Shown: positions 1 through 7,546 of the stretch, piece by piece
How positions within the stretch are numbered: the stretch's first letter is position 1
Layout: the number at the start of each line of letters is the position of its first letter
The notes under the pieces: model-generated
Told to the model about the DNA's origin: nothing
What the model saw: the letters and a program-made list of their open reading frames with translations, nothing else
Database searches by the model: none
DNA from: Pseudomonadota bacterium
GTDB lineage: Bacteria > Pseudomonadota > Alphaproteobacteria > Sphingomonadales > Sphingomonadaceae
Assembly (NCBI GenBank): GCA_023390415.1
Contig: JAEWCW010000022.1
Coordinates: forward strand, 1 to 28,267
Direction: 5' to 3'
Length of the DNA stretch: 28,267 bases
Position numbers and translations under genes: made by a program

Positions 1-346
1 CGAGGAAGACCAGCCAGCCGCCGAAGCGGCCGAACAGATTCTGCACCTTGTCGACGTCGTAGCAGTCCATCGAGAGCCAGCGGCCGTGGCGTTCGATGAA
101 GCGGCGGAAGCGGATACGGCCCACCCAACGGGCGAGAAAGTACCAGAAAAGGTTGCCGACCATCGCGCCGGCGGTCCCGGCGGCGATCACCCCGCCGAGG
201 CTCATCGGCCCGTTGGCGGCGCGGATTCCGGCGATCGGCATGATCACTTCGGACGGGATCGGCGGGAACACCGTCTCGAGCAGCATCAGCAGGAACACGC
301 CGGCATAGCCGCCCCAGTCGATCAGGCGGATGACCCAGTCGCTCAT
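1..346 (-). CDS. DedA-family membrane protein (C-terminal part cut by window edge)
   Basis: The visible 115 residues begin MSDWVIRLIDWGGYAGVF and contain the DedA hallmark ETVFPPIPSEVIMPIAG at about residues 24-40, followed by a glycine-rich hydrophobic stretch (GGVIAAGTAGAMVGN) and an aromatic segment FWYFLARWVGR. These match the N-terminal half of DedA/SNARE-associated inner-membrane proteins, a family implicated in lipid (undecaprenyl-phosphate or phospholipid) flipping and membrane homeostasis. The gene starts 18 bases after the gshB stop on the same strand, so it is probably co-transcribed with gshB. No strong Shine-Dalgarno sequence is seen before the ATG at 346, in line with read-through from gshB. 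The C-terminal half is outside the window. The family call is firm; the transported substrate is not known from this sequence. Confidence 0.9.
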   Translation of the reverse strand, partial: MSDWVIRLIDWGGYAGVFLLMLLETVFPPIPSEVIMPIAGIRAANGPMSLGGVIAAGTAGAMVGNLFWYFLARWVGRIRFRRFIERHGRWLSMDCYDVDKVQNLFGRFGGWLVFL

Positions 347-364
347 GGAAGGGAGACGCTCACG

Positions 365-1312
365 TCAGCGCAGCCGGCCTTCGATCGCGTCCCACAGGCG
401 CGCCGGCGTGTCGGTGCCGTTGAACCTGTCGATGGCGACGATGCCGGTGGGGGAGGTGACGTTGATCTCGGTCAGCCATTCGCCGCCGATCACGTCGATT
501 CCGACGAAGAGCAGGCCGCGCACCTTCAATTCCGGCCCGATCGCGGCGCAGATTTCCTGCTCGCGGGCCGTCAGCTCGGTCTTGGCGGCAGTGCCGCCGA
601 CGGCGAGGTTGGAGCGGATCTCGCCCGTGCCGGGAATCCGGTTGACGGCGCCCGCCACCTCGCCATCGACGAAGACGATCCGCTTGTCGCCCCCGGCCAC
701 CCCCGGGAGGAAGGCCTGCACCATGTGCGGCTCGCGATAGGCGGTGTTGAACAGCTCGATCAAGGAGGCGAGGTTGGCGCCGTCGCGGCCGATCCGGAAG
801 ACCGAGCCGCCGGCGAAGCCGTGGATCGGTTTGACCACGATCTCGCCATGGCGCTCCAGGAAAGCGCGCGCCTCGTCGAGCGAGCGGGTCACCAAAGTCG
901 GCGGCATGAAGCGGGCGAAATCGAGCACCCAGATCTTCTCGGGCGCGTTGCGCACTGCGGCGGGGTCGTTGACCACCAGGGTCTGGCCCTGGATCCGCTC
1001 GAGCAGGTGGGTGGCCGTGATGTAGCCGAGATCGAAGGGTGGGTCCTGGCGCATCAGGACGACGTCCGTGTCGCCGCCGAGATCGAGCTTCACCGGATCG
1101 CCGAGCTCATAATGGTCGCCGTGCACGCGCCGCACGGTCACCGGATGCGCCTTCGCCCAGACGCGGCCGTCGGCGTAATTCAGGTCGTCGGCGAGATAGT
1201 GGAACAGGCGGTGTCCGCGCGCCTGCGCACCCAGCATGATCGCGAAGGTCGAATCGCCCTCGATGTTGATCCGTTCGAGCGGATCCATCTGCACGGCGAC
1301 ATTGAGGCTCAT
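365..1312 (-). CDS. gshB: Glutathione synthetase (ATP-grasp)
   Basis: This 315-residue protein has the usual length and motifs of prokaryotic GshB, which ligates glycine to gamma-glutamylcysteine with ATP in the cytoplasm to make glutathione. The start MSLNVAVQMDPLERINIEGD is typical. MRQDPPFDLGYITATHLLE (about 88-106) and NDPAAVRNAPEKIW form the substrate-binding region; KPIHGFAGGSVFRI is the ATP-grasp lysine/glycine-rich loop; NRIPGTGEIRSNLAVGG and WLTEINVTSPTGI carry the magnesium and nucleotide ligands near the C-terminus. The gene is followed by a DedA gene 18 bases downstream. Upstream lies a large RTX-type gene on the same strand and a stem-loop at 1325-1357. The GSH-dependent transferase encoded at 23412-24113 would use the product. 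Confidence 0.97.
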   Translation of the reverse strand: MSLNVAVQMDPLERINIEGDSTFAIMLGAQARGHRLFHYLADDLNYADGRVWAKAHPVTVRRVHGDHYELGDPVKLDLGGDTDVVLMRQDPPFDLGYITATHLLERIQGQTLVVNDPAAVRNAPEKIWVLDFARFMPPTLVTRSLDEARAFLERHGEIVVKPIHGFAGGSVFRIGRDGANLASLIELFNTAYREPHMVQAFLPGVAGGDKRIVFVDGEVAGAVNRIPGTGEIRSNLAVGGTAAKTELTAREQEICAAIGPELKVRGLLFVGIDVIGGEWLTEINVTSPTGIVAIDRFNGTDTPARLWDAIEGRLR

Positions 1313-1324
1313 GCGCCGCCCTTA

Positions 1325-1357
1325 GGCGAGGTGGGCGATGCTGTCACCCACCTCGCC
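1325..1357 (-). terminator. Stem-loop after the RTX gene, candidate terminator
   Basis: A perfect 11-bp inverted repeat, GGCGAGGTGGG (1325-1335) and CCCACCTCGCC (1347-1357), with an 11-base loop. It lies 5 bases beyond the stop codon of the RTX gene (1363) and 12 bases before the gshB start (1312), both on the minus strand. There is no U-tract after the stem, so it is not a classical intrinsic terminator. It may attenuate transcription or stabilise the upstream 3' end. Confidence 0.5.
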
Positions 1358-1362
1358 GAAGG

Positions 1363-4300
1363 TCAAACGAAGCTGAAATCGTAAGTGGTGACGATCTCCC
1401 AGTCGCCGGTATGGACCTGTCCGGTCGCGAAGATGGTCACCGTCTCGATGAAGCCATGGTCGTTGATCTGATAGGTATTGCTGTTGCCCGGGCCCACGCG
1501 CGTGAAGGTCGTCCCCGGGGCATAGCCGACGAGCACGATCGAATCGCCAAGCGCGTTGCCACGTCCCCAGAAGTCGGTGATCACGTCGCCGTTGGCCTCG
1601 CCCTTCCTGAGGATGAAGACGTCGTTTCCGGCGCCGCCCGTCATGTTGTCGGCACCAGCGCCGCCGTCGATGATGTCGTCGCCGTTTCCGCCGTTGAGGA
1701 CGTCGTTGCCGCCGCCGCCCTTCAGCGTGTCATGGCCGTCCATGCCGTAAAGCACGTCAACCTCTACGCCGCCCCAGAAGACGTTGTCGCGGGCATCGCC
1801 CATCACATTCTCGCCATGGACGTCGTCGACGTTGACGACCATGTCGAAGTCCGCGCTCGCGCCCTGATCGTCAGTCGCGCGAACCCGGATCGTGTGAGAC
1901 GAGGCCTGCTCGTAATCGAGCAGTAGCCCGTCGGCGACGGTGACGTTGCCGTTCGAATCCATCGCGAACCGGCCGCCGGCATTGTTGAGCAAAGTGTAGG
2001 TGAAGCTGCTGCTGTCGGGATCCTGGGCGACCACGGTGCCGACGGCGCTGCCGTTATTGGCATCCTCCGGCGCATGAAGATTGCCGGTGACTCCGGTCGG
2101 CGCGTCATTGACCGGCGTGACCGTCACCGACACCGCCTGCTCGGCGAAGCCGCCATTGCCGTCGCTGATCAGGATGGTGAAGCTGTCGGAGCCGTTGAAG
2201 TTCGGGTTCGGCGTGTAGGTGAAGGTGCCCGCCCCCTGGTTGAAGCTCACACTGCCGTTGGCGGCGGTGAAGCCGGGCTTCTGCGAATAAGCGAGCGTGT
2301 CGCCATCGATGTCGGAGGCGCCGATCGCCGTGGCCGCCGACGCATTGTCCTCGGCCGTGCTGACCGAGTTGGTGGCCGGAGCGGTCGGTGGGTCGTTGAC
2401 CGGGGTGACCGTCACCGAGACGACCTGCTCCGCGGTTCCGCCATTGCCGTCGCTGATCAGGATGGTGAAGCTGTCGGAGCCGTTGAAGTTGGCGTTCGGC
2501 GTGTAGGTGAAGGTCCCTGCACCCTGATTGAAGGACACGCTGCCATTGGCCGGGCCGAAGCCGGGCTTCTGCGCGTAGCTCAGCGTGTCGCCGTCGACGT
2601 CGCTTGCCGAGATCGCGGTGGCGGCGGAGCTGTTGTCCTCCGCGGTGGTGACGCTGTTGGTTGCAGGTGCGGTCGGCGGGTCGTTGACCGCAGTCACCGT
2701 CACCGAAACCACCTGCTCCGCGAAACCGCCCTGCCCATCGCTGATGAGGATGGTGAAGCCGTCCGAGCCGTTGAAGTCCGGATCGGGCGTGTAGGTGAAG
2801 GTGCCCGCTCCCTGGTTGAAGGTCACCGTCCCGTTTGCCGCGCCGAAGCCCGGCTTCTCGGAATAGCTGAGCGAATCCCCGTCCGGGTCGGTGGCGCCGA
2901 TCGCCGTCGCCGCGGACGCATTGTCCTCGGCGGTGCTGACCGAATTGGTCGCTGGCGCGGTCGGCGGATCATTGACGTTGATCACGGTGATTAGGACGAG
3001 GTCGACGTCCTGCTGCGCACCGCCGTTCCCCGTCTGGCCGAGATCGTTGGTCGTCATCGTCAGCGTGTCGACGCCGTCGCCGTTGGCCGAATAGGTCACC
3101 CCGCCGGGCGCCGCGAAGGTGGCGTTGAGCGCATTTTGGGTGCCGGTGAGAACGACCGTCGCAGTGCCGTTTCCGCTGACACCAACGCCAGGCCCGGCGG
3201 CGACATTGAGCGTGCCGAGGGTGACGGCCAGGGTCACCTGGATGGCGTCATTGGCCGGATCCGCGTCGACGTCGCTGACCGAGAGGCCGGTGATCGCGGC
3301 GGGCGGGTCGGTCTCGAGCAGCGAGACCGGGCCGCCGGTCGTGTTGACCGGGGCGTCGTTCGCTGCGGCGATGTCGACCAGCACCGTCTCCTCGTCCGAG
3401 AAGAGCAGGCCGTCGGTGACCGAGAAGGCGATCTCGCGCGTCGGCGTGTTGCCGTAATTGTCGGGATTGTCGCCGCTGATCGAATAGGAGACGAGCGCGA
3501 GCGCCTGCTGATATTCAGCGAACGTGGCGGCCCCGGTCAGAGTCATCACGCCGGTCGCGCCATTGTAGCTATAGCTGATCCCGGACGGGAGGACGCCCGA
3601 GGTCGTCCCGCTGATGGTCAAGGTCTCGGTGGACCCCGCGGCGGCGTTGAAGCCTTGCGAGATCCGCACCTTCGCGCCGGCCAGGTGGTCGAGTTGGTCC
3701 GCCGTGTCGGAATCGTTGAGGCTGATGCCGGTCAGGACCGGGACCGGGACGCTTCCGCCGGAGCCCGCCCCCGGCGTTTCGGCGGCGGCGGCAGCGCTGT
3801 CCGTCGCCGCTGCGGTGGGGGCATGCTCAAGGGTGAAGCCGCCCGGGACAAGGCTGCCCGGATTGTTGATGTTGGCGAAGAATGTGGGGGTGCCGCCGGA
3901 CAGCGATCCGCGCCAGACCCCCTCGTCGCCGAAGGCGGAGCTGGCACCGGTGAGGTCTGCGACGTACCAGTGGCCGGTGGCGAAATCGATCTCGAGGTCA
4001 TCGAGCAGCCCCTCCGGGCCGCTGCCTGCCACCTGCTGGTAGATAAGCGTGTAGGTGCCCGCGGCATTGCCGGTCAGCGCGTAGCTGTAGATGCCTCCCA
4101 TCTGGACAACCGGATCGGTCGTCGACGGATTGCCGTCGCCCGGGAAGCCGCCGTCGCCGTCATGGTCGAACAGGATGGTGGCGGTCGAGAAATAGAGCGT
4201 CGACCCGTCCGGGCTGACGGTGAGGCCTTCGAGCGAACCGCCCTCCTGCGGGAAAGCCTCGCCGGGGGCGGCGCTGCCGTTCGGCATGGAATCGTCGTCA

Positions 4301-5007
4301 TCGGGCTGGAACGGCAGGAGGGAGATGCCACCGTTCAGGAACGTGAAGGCGCCAGCGCCCGATGCCGGGGTCAGGCCGGTGACCTTGTAGATGTAGTTCT
4401 TGCTGACGGCGTCGCCGCTGCTCCCCCCGATGACGCGGTGGCTGGACAGGTAGACCGAGCCGGTCGTGAAATCGATGACGAAGTCGTCGATGAAATTGTT
4501 GGTGTTGCCGTTCGGATTGCCCGATCCGAGGTTGGCCAGCGCCGTCGTGGCCTGGAGCGGCGTGTTGTATAGGACTTTGTCGAGCCTCTGCCCGTGGGTG
4601 AAGTAGACGATGCCGTTGTTCGGATCGATCTCGAGATTGTCGATGCGTGAGGCCGTGCCGGTCGTCGTGTCCTGGTAGAGGACGATCAACATCGGCGGGT
4701 TGCCGGCGATCAGATCGGCGATGTTGCCCTGAAGTACACGATTGTGGCCGCCGCTGATGTCGCTGTCCGCGACGAAATATTTACCGTGCACCGTATCGAA
4801 GACGATGTCGTTGACCCGGAAGAATCCCTCCGCCGTCGTCGTTGTCCCGAGATTGTCCGTAAATCCCTGATAGATCTTGAGAAGATCGTAGCCGGTCTGA
4901 ACAGAGCTGATCGTGGAATCTCCGCTAACGCGGACGATAGCGTTGCTGGTGGTCCCGGAAGCGGCCATCCAAATCTGGACGTCGGGCGTAGAGGCGGATG
5001 CTGGCAT
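1363..5007 (-). CDS. Large RTX/cadherin-like secreted calcium-binding protein, probable adhesin exported by type I secretion
   Basis: The 1214-residue product has no N-terminal signal peptide. Residues 1 to about 400 look like a beta-propeller-type region, with repeated strands such as VNDIVFDTVHGKYFVAD and LEGLTVSPDGSTLYFS. Two immunoglobulin-like domains follow (about 425-550 and 553-678). Three 96-residue repeats (679-966) each start NDPPTAPATNSV and contain FNQGAGTFTYTP and NGSD.FTILISDG. A cadherin-type domain spans 967-1066, with DYEQASSHTIRVRATDDQG. Five RTX nonapeptides (1088-1132, pattern GGxGxDxhx) and a C-terminal segment ending YDFSFV fit type I export and calcium-dependent folding outside the cell. 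The start at 5007 has a GGGGGAG ribosome site. No ABC exporter or membrane-fusion gene is in the window. The gene sits between yraN and gshB. Secretion is inferred from family knowledge; adhesion is only likely. Confidence 0.88.
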   Translation of the reverse strand: MPASASTPDVQIWMAASGTTSNAIVRVSGDSTISSVQTGYDLLKIYQGFTDNLGTTTTAEGFFRVNDIVFDTVHGKYFVADSDISGGHNRVLQGNIADLIAGNPPMLIVLYQDTTTGTASRIDNLEIDPNNGIVYFTHGQRLDKVLYNTPLQATTALANLGSGNPNGNTNNFIDDFVIDFTTGSVYLSSHRVIGGSSGDAVSKNYIYKVTGLTPASGAGAFTFLNGGISLLPFQPDDDDSMPNGSAAPGEAFPQEGGSLEGLTVSPDGSTLYFSTATILFDHDGDGGFPGDGNPSTTDPVVQMGGIYSYALTGNAAGTYTLIYQQVAGSGPEGLLDDLEIDFATGHWYVADLTGASSAFGDEGVWRGSLSGGTPTFFANINNPGSLVPGGFTLEHAPTAAATDSAAAAAETPGAGSGGSVPVPVLTGISLNDSDTADQLDHLAGAKVRISQGFNAAAGSTETLTISGTTSGVLPSGISYSYNGATGVMTLTGAATFAEYQQALALVSYSISGDNPDNYGNTPTREIAFSVTDGLLFSDEETVLVDIAAANDAPVNTTGGPVSLLETDPPAAITGLSVSDVDADPANDAIQVTLAVTLGTLNVAAGPGVGVSGNGTATVVLTGTQNALNATFAAPGGVTYSANGDGVDTLTMTTNDLGQTGNGGAQQDVDLVLITVINVNDPPTAPATNSVSTAEDNASAATAIGATDPDGDSLSYSEKPGFGAANGTVTFNQGAGTFTYTPDPDFNGSDGFTILISDGQGGFAEQVVSVTVTAVNDPPTAPATNSVTTAEDNSSAATAISASDVDGDTLSYAQKPGFGPANGSVSFNQGAGTFTYTPNANFNGSDSFTILISDGNGGTAEQVVSVTVTPVNDPPTAPATNSVSTAEDNASAATAIGASDIDGDTLAYSQKPGFTAANGSVSFNQGAGTFTYTPNPNFNGSDSFTILISDGNGGFAEQAVSVTVTPVNDAPTGVTGNLHAPEDANNGSAVGTVVAQDPDSSSFTYTLLNNAGGRFAMDSNGNVTVADGLLLDYEQASSHTIRVRATDDQGASADFDMVVNVDDVHGENVMGDARDNVFWGGVEVDVLYGMDGHDTLKGGGGNDVLNGGNGDDIIDGGAGADNMTGGAGNDVFILRKGEANGDVITDFWGRGNALGDSIVLVGYAPGTTFTRVGPGNSNTYQINDHGFIETVTIFATGQVHTGDWEIVTTYDFSFV
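2110..2973 (-). repeat. Three tandem 288-bp repeats inside the RTX gene
   Basis: On the minus strand the units run 2973-2686, 2685-2398 and 2397-2110, each exactly 288 bp (96 codons) from the AAY codon of NDPPTA to the next NDxPT. They differ by scattered substitutions, many of them synonymous (for example NGSDGF versus NGSDSF). The exact length match points to duplication of one domain module within the gene, and such arrays can change copy number by recombination. Confidence 0.9.
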
Positions 5008-5155
5008 GACCTAGGCTCCCCCGTGCGACTCGCGTCGGGCAAGTCGCGAAGCGCTGAGGATGTCACGGAACGGCCTGCCGAAAAACGATTTTCTCAGACC
5101 GTTTCGCTACCGCGGTCCGATTGCCCCCGAAAATGTTCCTGGCGGGAGGCGGAAA

Positions 5156-5506
5156 TCAACTTTGCGAAACGTTCGTCAGGTGGCGCGGCAACCTTCCACG
5201 CACGAGGAAGACGGCGTCGATGCGCAGGTCGTCGCCCGGGCGCGCATAGCGAGGCGCCAGAGCGCCCGCCGCAGCGACGACTCGGCGGAGACGCCATTCG
5301 TCGAGGGCGAAGCCGGCGGCATCGTCGGAGGCGCGCGCCTTGACCTCGACGAAGGCCACGATCCGGCCCCGCCGCGCGATCAGGTCCACCTCGCCGAGCG
5401 GCGTGCGCACGCGGCGGGCGAGAATCCGCCAGCCTTTGAGCCGGAGCCACCAGGCCGCGAGCGTCTCCGCCCGTCGGCCTTTGCGCTCCCGCTCGCGGCG
5501 GTTCAT
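5156..5506 (-). CDS. yraN: YraN/UPF0102-family protein, endonuclease-like fold
   Basis: The 116-residue protein has the normal length of UPF0102. The signature is GEVDLIARRGRIVAFVEVKA: with Glu39, Asp41, Glu54 and Lys56 it reproduces the D...ExK arrangement of restriction-endonuclease-like (Holliday-junction-resolvase-type) folds. A basic N-terminus (MNRRERERKGRRAE) supports nucleic-acid binding. The biochemical role of the family is not settled. The ATG at 5506-5504 overlaps the rsmI stop in an ATGA arrangement, so translation is probably coupled to rsmI. A 148-bp gap (5008-5155) separates it from the RTX gene; that gap contains a 6-bp inverted repeat, GCGACT (5025-5030) and AGTCGC (5042-5047), and probably the RTX promoter, although no clear -35/-10 pair was recognised. 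Confidence 0.93.
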   Translation of the reverse strand: MNRRERERKGRRAETLAAWWLRLKGWRILARRVRTPLGEVDLIARRGRIVAFVEVKARASDDAAGFALDEWRLRRVVAAAGALAPRYARPGDDLRIDAVFLVRGRLPRHLTNVSQS

Positions 5507-6348
5507 TTGAGCGCCTGCGCCCGCTCGTAGACGGTGCGACGGGGAAGGCCGAGCTTTGCCGCGACCTCGGCTGCCGCGCGGGAGGGGGAGAGGCGGGACA
5601 TCGCCTCGCGGAGCGCCTCGTCCACGTCCGCCTCGCCGATCGGCGCTGCCTCGGCGGGCGGTCCGACGACGACCACGATCTCACCCTTGGGCGCCGCCTG
5701 GGCATAGCGCGCGGCGAGCTCGGACAGACTGCCGGTCACCGTCTCCTCGAACCTCTTGCTGATCTCCCGGACGACGGCGGCCGGCCGGTCGCCGAGCCCG
5801 TCCGCCATCGCGGCGAGCGCTCCGGCGAGGCGCGGTCCGCTCTCATAGAAGACGAGGCTGCCGTTGAACGTCGCCGCCTCGGCGAGCGCCGTCCCACGCG
5901 CGCCGGGCTTGGCAGGGAGGAAGCCGAAGAAGGCGAAGCGGTCGGTCGGAAGCCCGGCGAGGGTAAGCGCCGAGATCACCGCGCTCGGCCCGGGGATGGT
6001 GAAGACCGGAACGCCCGCAGCCCGCGCGTCGCGGACCAGCTTGTAGCCGGGGTCCGAGATGAGCGGCGTCCCGGCATCCGAAACCAAAGCGACCGCCTGG
6101 GTCGCCATGCGCCCGACCAGGTCGCGGCGGACGCTCTCGTCGCTATGGTCGTGATAGGGCTTCATCGGCCGCTTCGCGCCGATATGGTTGAGGAGCTTGG
6201 CGGTGACCCGCGAATCCTCGACCGCGATCAGGTCGGCGGCGGCAAGGGTCGCGGCGGCGCGCGGCGAGAGATCGGAAAGATTGCCGATCGGGGTCGCCAC
6301 GATATAGAGGCCCGGCTCGAGTTCATCGCTCATGAGGGTTTCGGTCAT
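5503..6348 (-). CDS. rsmI: 16S rRNA (cytidine-1402 2'-O)-methyltransferase
   Basis: The product (281 residues from ATG 6348, or 276 from ATG 6333) is a tetrapyrrole-methylase-fold enzyme. Motifs in order are GLYIVATPIGNLSDLS (SAM/substrate loop), VEDSRVTAKLLNH, LVSDAGTPLISDPGYKLV, IPGPSAVISALTLAGLPTD and FAFFGFLP. A C-terminal helix-turn-helix-like tail, PSRAAAEVAAKLGLPRRTVY, is typical of RsmI. It methylates the ribose of C1402 in the decoding centre of 16S rRNA. The start is uncertain: both candidates lie in CATG palindromes also used by the divergent lipoprotein gene, and neither has a strong ribosome site. A longer open frame runs to 6657 but is antisense to the lipoprotein and lacks family similarity, so it was not used. 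yraN follows with a 4-base overlap. Confidence 0.95.
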   Translation of the reverse strand: MTETLMSDELEPGLYIVATPIGNLSDLSPRAAATLAAADLIAVEDSRVTAKLLNHIGAKRPMKPYHDHSDESVRRDLVGRMATQAVALVSDAGTPLISDPGYKLVRDARAAGVPVFTIPGPSAVISALTLAGLPTDRFAFFGFLPAKPGARGTALAEAATFNGSLVFYESGPRLAGALAAMADGLGDRPAAVVREISKRFEETVTGSLSELAARYAQAAPKGEIVVVVGPPAEAAPIGEADVDEALREAMSRLSPSRAAAEVAAKLGLPRRTVYERAQALK

Positions 6349-7546
6349 GGCATTTCGGTCGCTCCCATCGCAAGCCGGGGGCGCGCTTGCGCGGCTCTCC
6401 CTCCTCGGGATTCTGGCCTTGGGGATTGCCGGCTGCCAGCTTGTGCCGAAGAGCGGCGACCGGACGGGCTCGACTCCGGCCCCGACCGAAGTCTCCGAGG
6501 ACGATCTCCCGGGCCCCGTCCTGCCCGCCGGCGAGACCCGCAACCGCGTCGCCGTGCTGGTGCCGCTGACCGGGAGCAATGCCGCGGTCGGCCAGTCGAT
6601 CGCCAATTCCGCCAATCTCGCGCTCGCCGATCTCGGCTCGGAGCGGATTCGGATCACGGCCTACGACACCGCGCGCAGCGGCCCTGAGGCGGCGGCGAGC
6701 CAGGCGCTTGCAGACGGCAACGGCCTGTTCCTCGGGCCGCTCCTCGCCGAGGATGCCCGGGCGATCGCGCCGATGGCCCGGCGCGCCAACGTGCCGGTCA
6801 TCGCCTTCTCCAACGACGTCAGCATCGCCGGCGACGGCGTCTATGTGATGGGGCTCAACCCCGGCCAGTCGATCGATCGGGTCGTCCAATATGCCCGCAG
6901 CCGCGGCGCGACCCGCTTCGGCGCGCTGCTTCCGACCAGCATTTACGGCGAGCGCGCCGGCCGCGCCTTCACCGCGTCGGTCCAGCGCGCTGGCGGCAAT
7001 GTGGTGAGCGTCCAGACCTATGACCGCACGCCGGAGACGCTTCGCACGGCGGCGACGGCGCTCGCGCGGCAGGGGCCGTTCGATGCCGTCCTGATCGCGG
7101 ACGGCGCGCGCATGGCCGCGATTGCGGTGCCGATCGTCCGCCGGGGCGCACCGCAGACCCGGATCCTCGGCACCGAATTGTGGGCGACCGAGGCCAATGT
7201 GGGCGCGCAATCGGCGCTCCGCGGCGCCTGGTTCGCCGCGCCGTCCAGCGCCAATTTCGAGCAGCTGCGCACCCGATACAGGGCGCGCTACGGCAGCAAC
7301 CCTTATCGGCTGGGCAGCCTCGGCTACGATTCGGTGCTGCTGGCGGTGCGGATCTCCGAGAATTGGCGGCTCGGCCGGCGTTTTCCGGCGCGCCAGCTCA
7401 GGAACGACGACGGCTTCGTCGGAGTCGACGGGGCCTTCCGCTTCGGGCGCGACGGAATCGCCGAACGCGCACTGGCAGTGCTGGAGGTGACCGCGGCGGG
7501 CACCAACGTGCTGGCGCCCGCGCCGACGAACTTCCGCGGCAACTAG
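6347..7546 (+). CDS. LpoA-like penicillin-binding-protein activator, lipoprotein with periplasmic-binding-protein fold
   Basis: The 399-residue product begins with a lipoprotein signal ending in the lipobox LGIAG|C (Cys30), then a proline-rich linker. The rest is a periplasmic-binding-protein type I (Leu/Ile/Val-binding-like) domain: RNRVAVLVPLTGSNAAVGQS, LFLGPLLAEDARAIAPMA, VPVIAFSNDVSIAGDGVYV, TRFGALLPTSIYGERAGRAF and RLGSLGYDSVLLAV. This corresponds to the C-terminal half of enterobacterial LpoA, which stimulates PBP1A; the TPR half is absent, as is usual in alphaproteobacteria. Divergent rsmI and nearby yraN match the E. coli neighbourhood. The ATG at 6347 has a GAGGG site 8 bases upstream; the ATG at 6332 is in frame but lacks one. 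The stop shares a CTAG palindrome with hemW. An amino-acid-binding role cannot be excluded. Confidence 0.85.
   Translation: MAFRSLPSQAGGALARLSLLGILALGIAGCQLVPKSGDRTGSTPAPTEVSEDDLPGPVLPAGETRNRVAVLVPLTGSNAAVGQSIANSANLALADLGSERIRITAYDTARSGPEAAASQALADGNGLFLGPLLAEDARAIAPMARRANVPVIAFSNDVSIAGDGVYVMGLNPGQSIDRVVQYARSRGATRFGALLPTSIYGERAGRAFTASVQRAGGNVVSVQTYDRTPETLRTAATALARQGPFDAVLIADGARMAAIAVPIVRRGAPQTRILGTELWATEANVGAQSALRGAWFAAPSSANFEQLRTRYRARYGSNPYRLGSLGYDSVLLAVRISENWRLGRRFPARQLRNDDGFVGVDGAFRFGRDGIAERALAVLEVTAAGTNVLAPAPTNFRGN

Noticed and set aside
86..1384. Plus-strand open frame of 432 codons
   Set aside because: It is antisense to gshB and DedA, both with clear family motifs. Its arginine/aspartate/glycine-rich composition is typical of GC-rich antisense frames.
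3136..4572. Plus-strand open frame of 478 codons opposite the RTX gene
   Set aside because: No recognisable motif; low-complexity composition mirrors the coding strand's third-position GC bias.
6349..6657. N-terminal extension of the rsmI frame upstream of 6348
   Set aside because: The added 103 residues lie antisense to the lipoprotein gene and precede the point where RsmI proteins normally begin.
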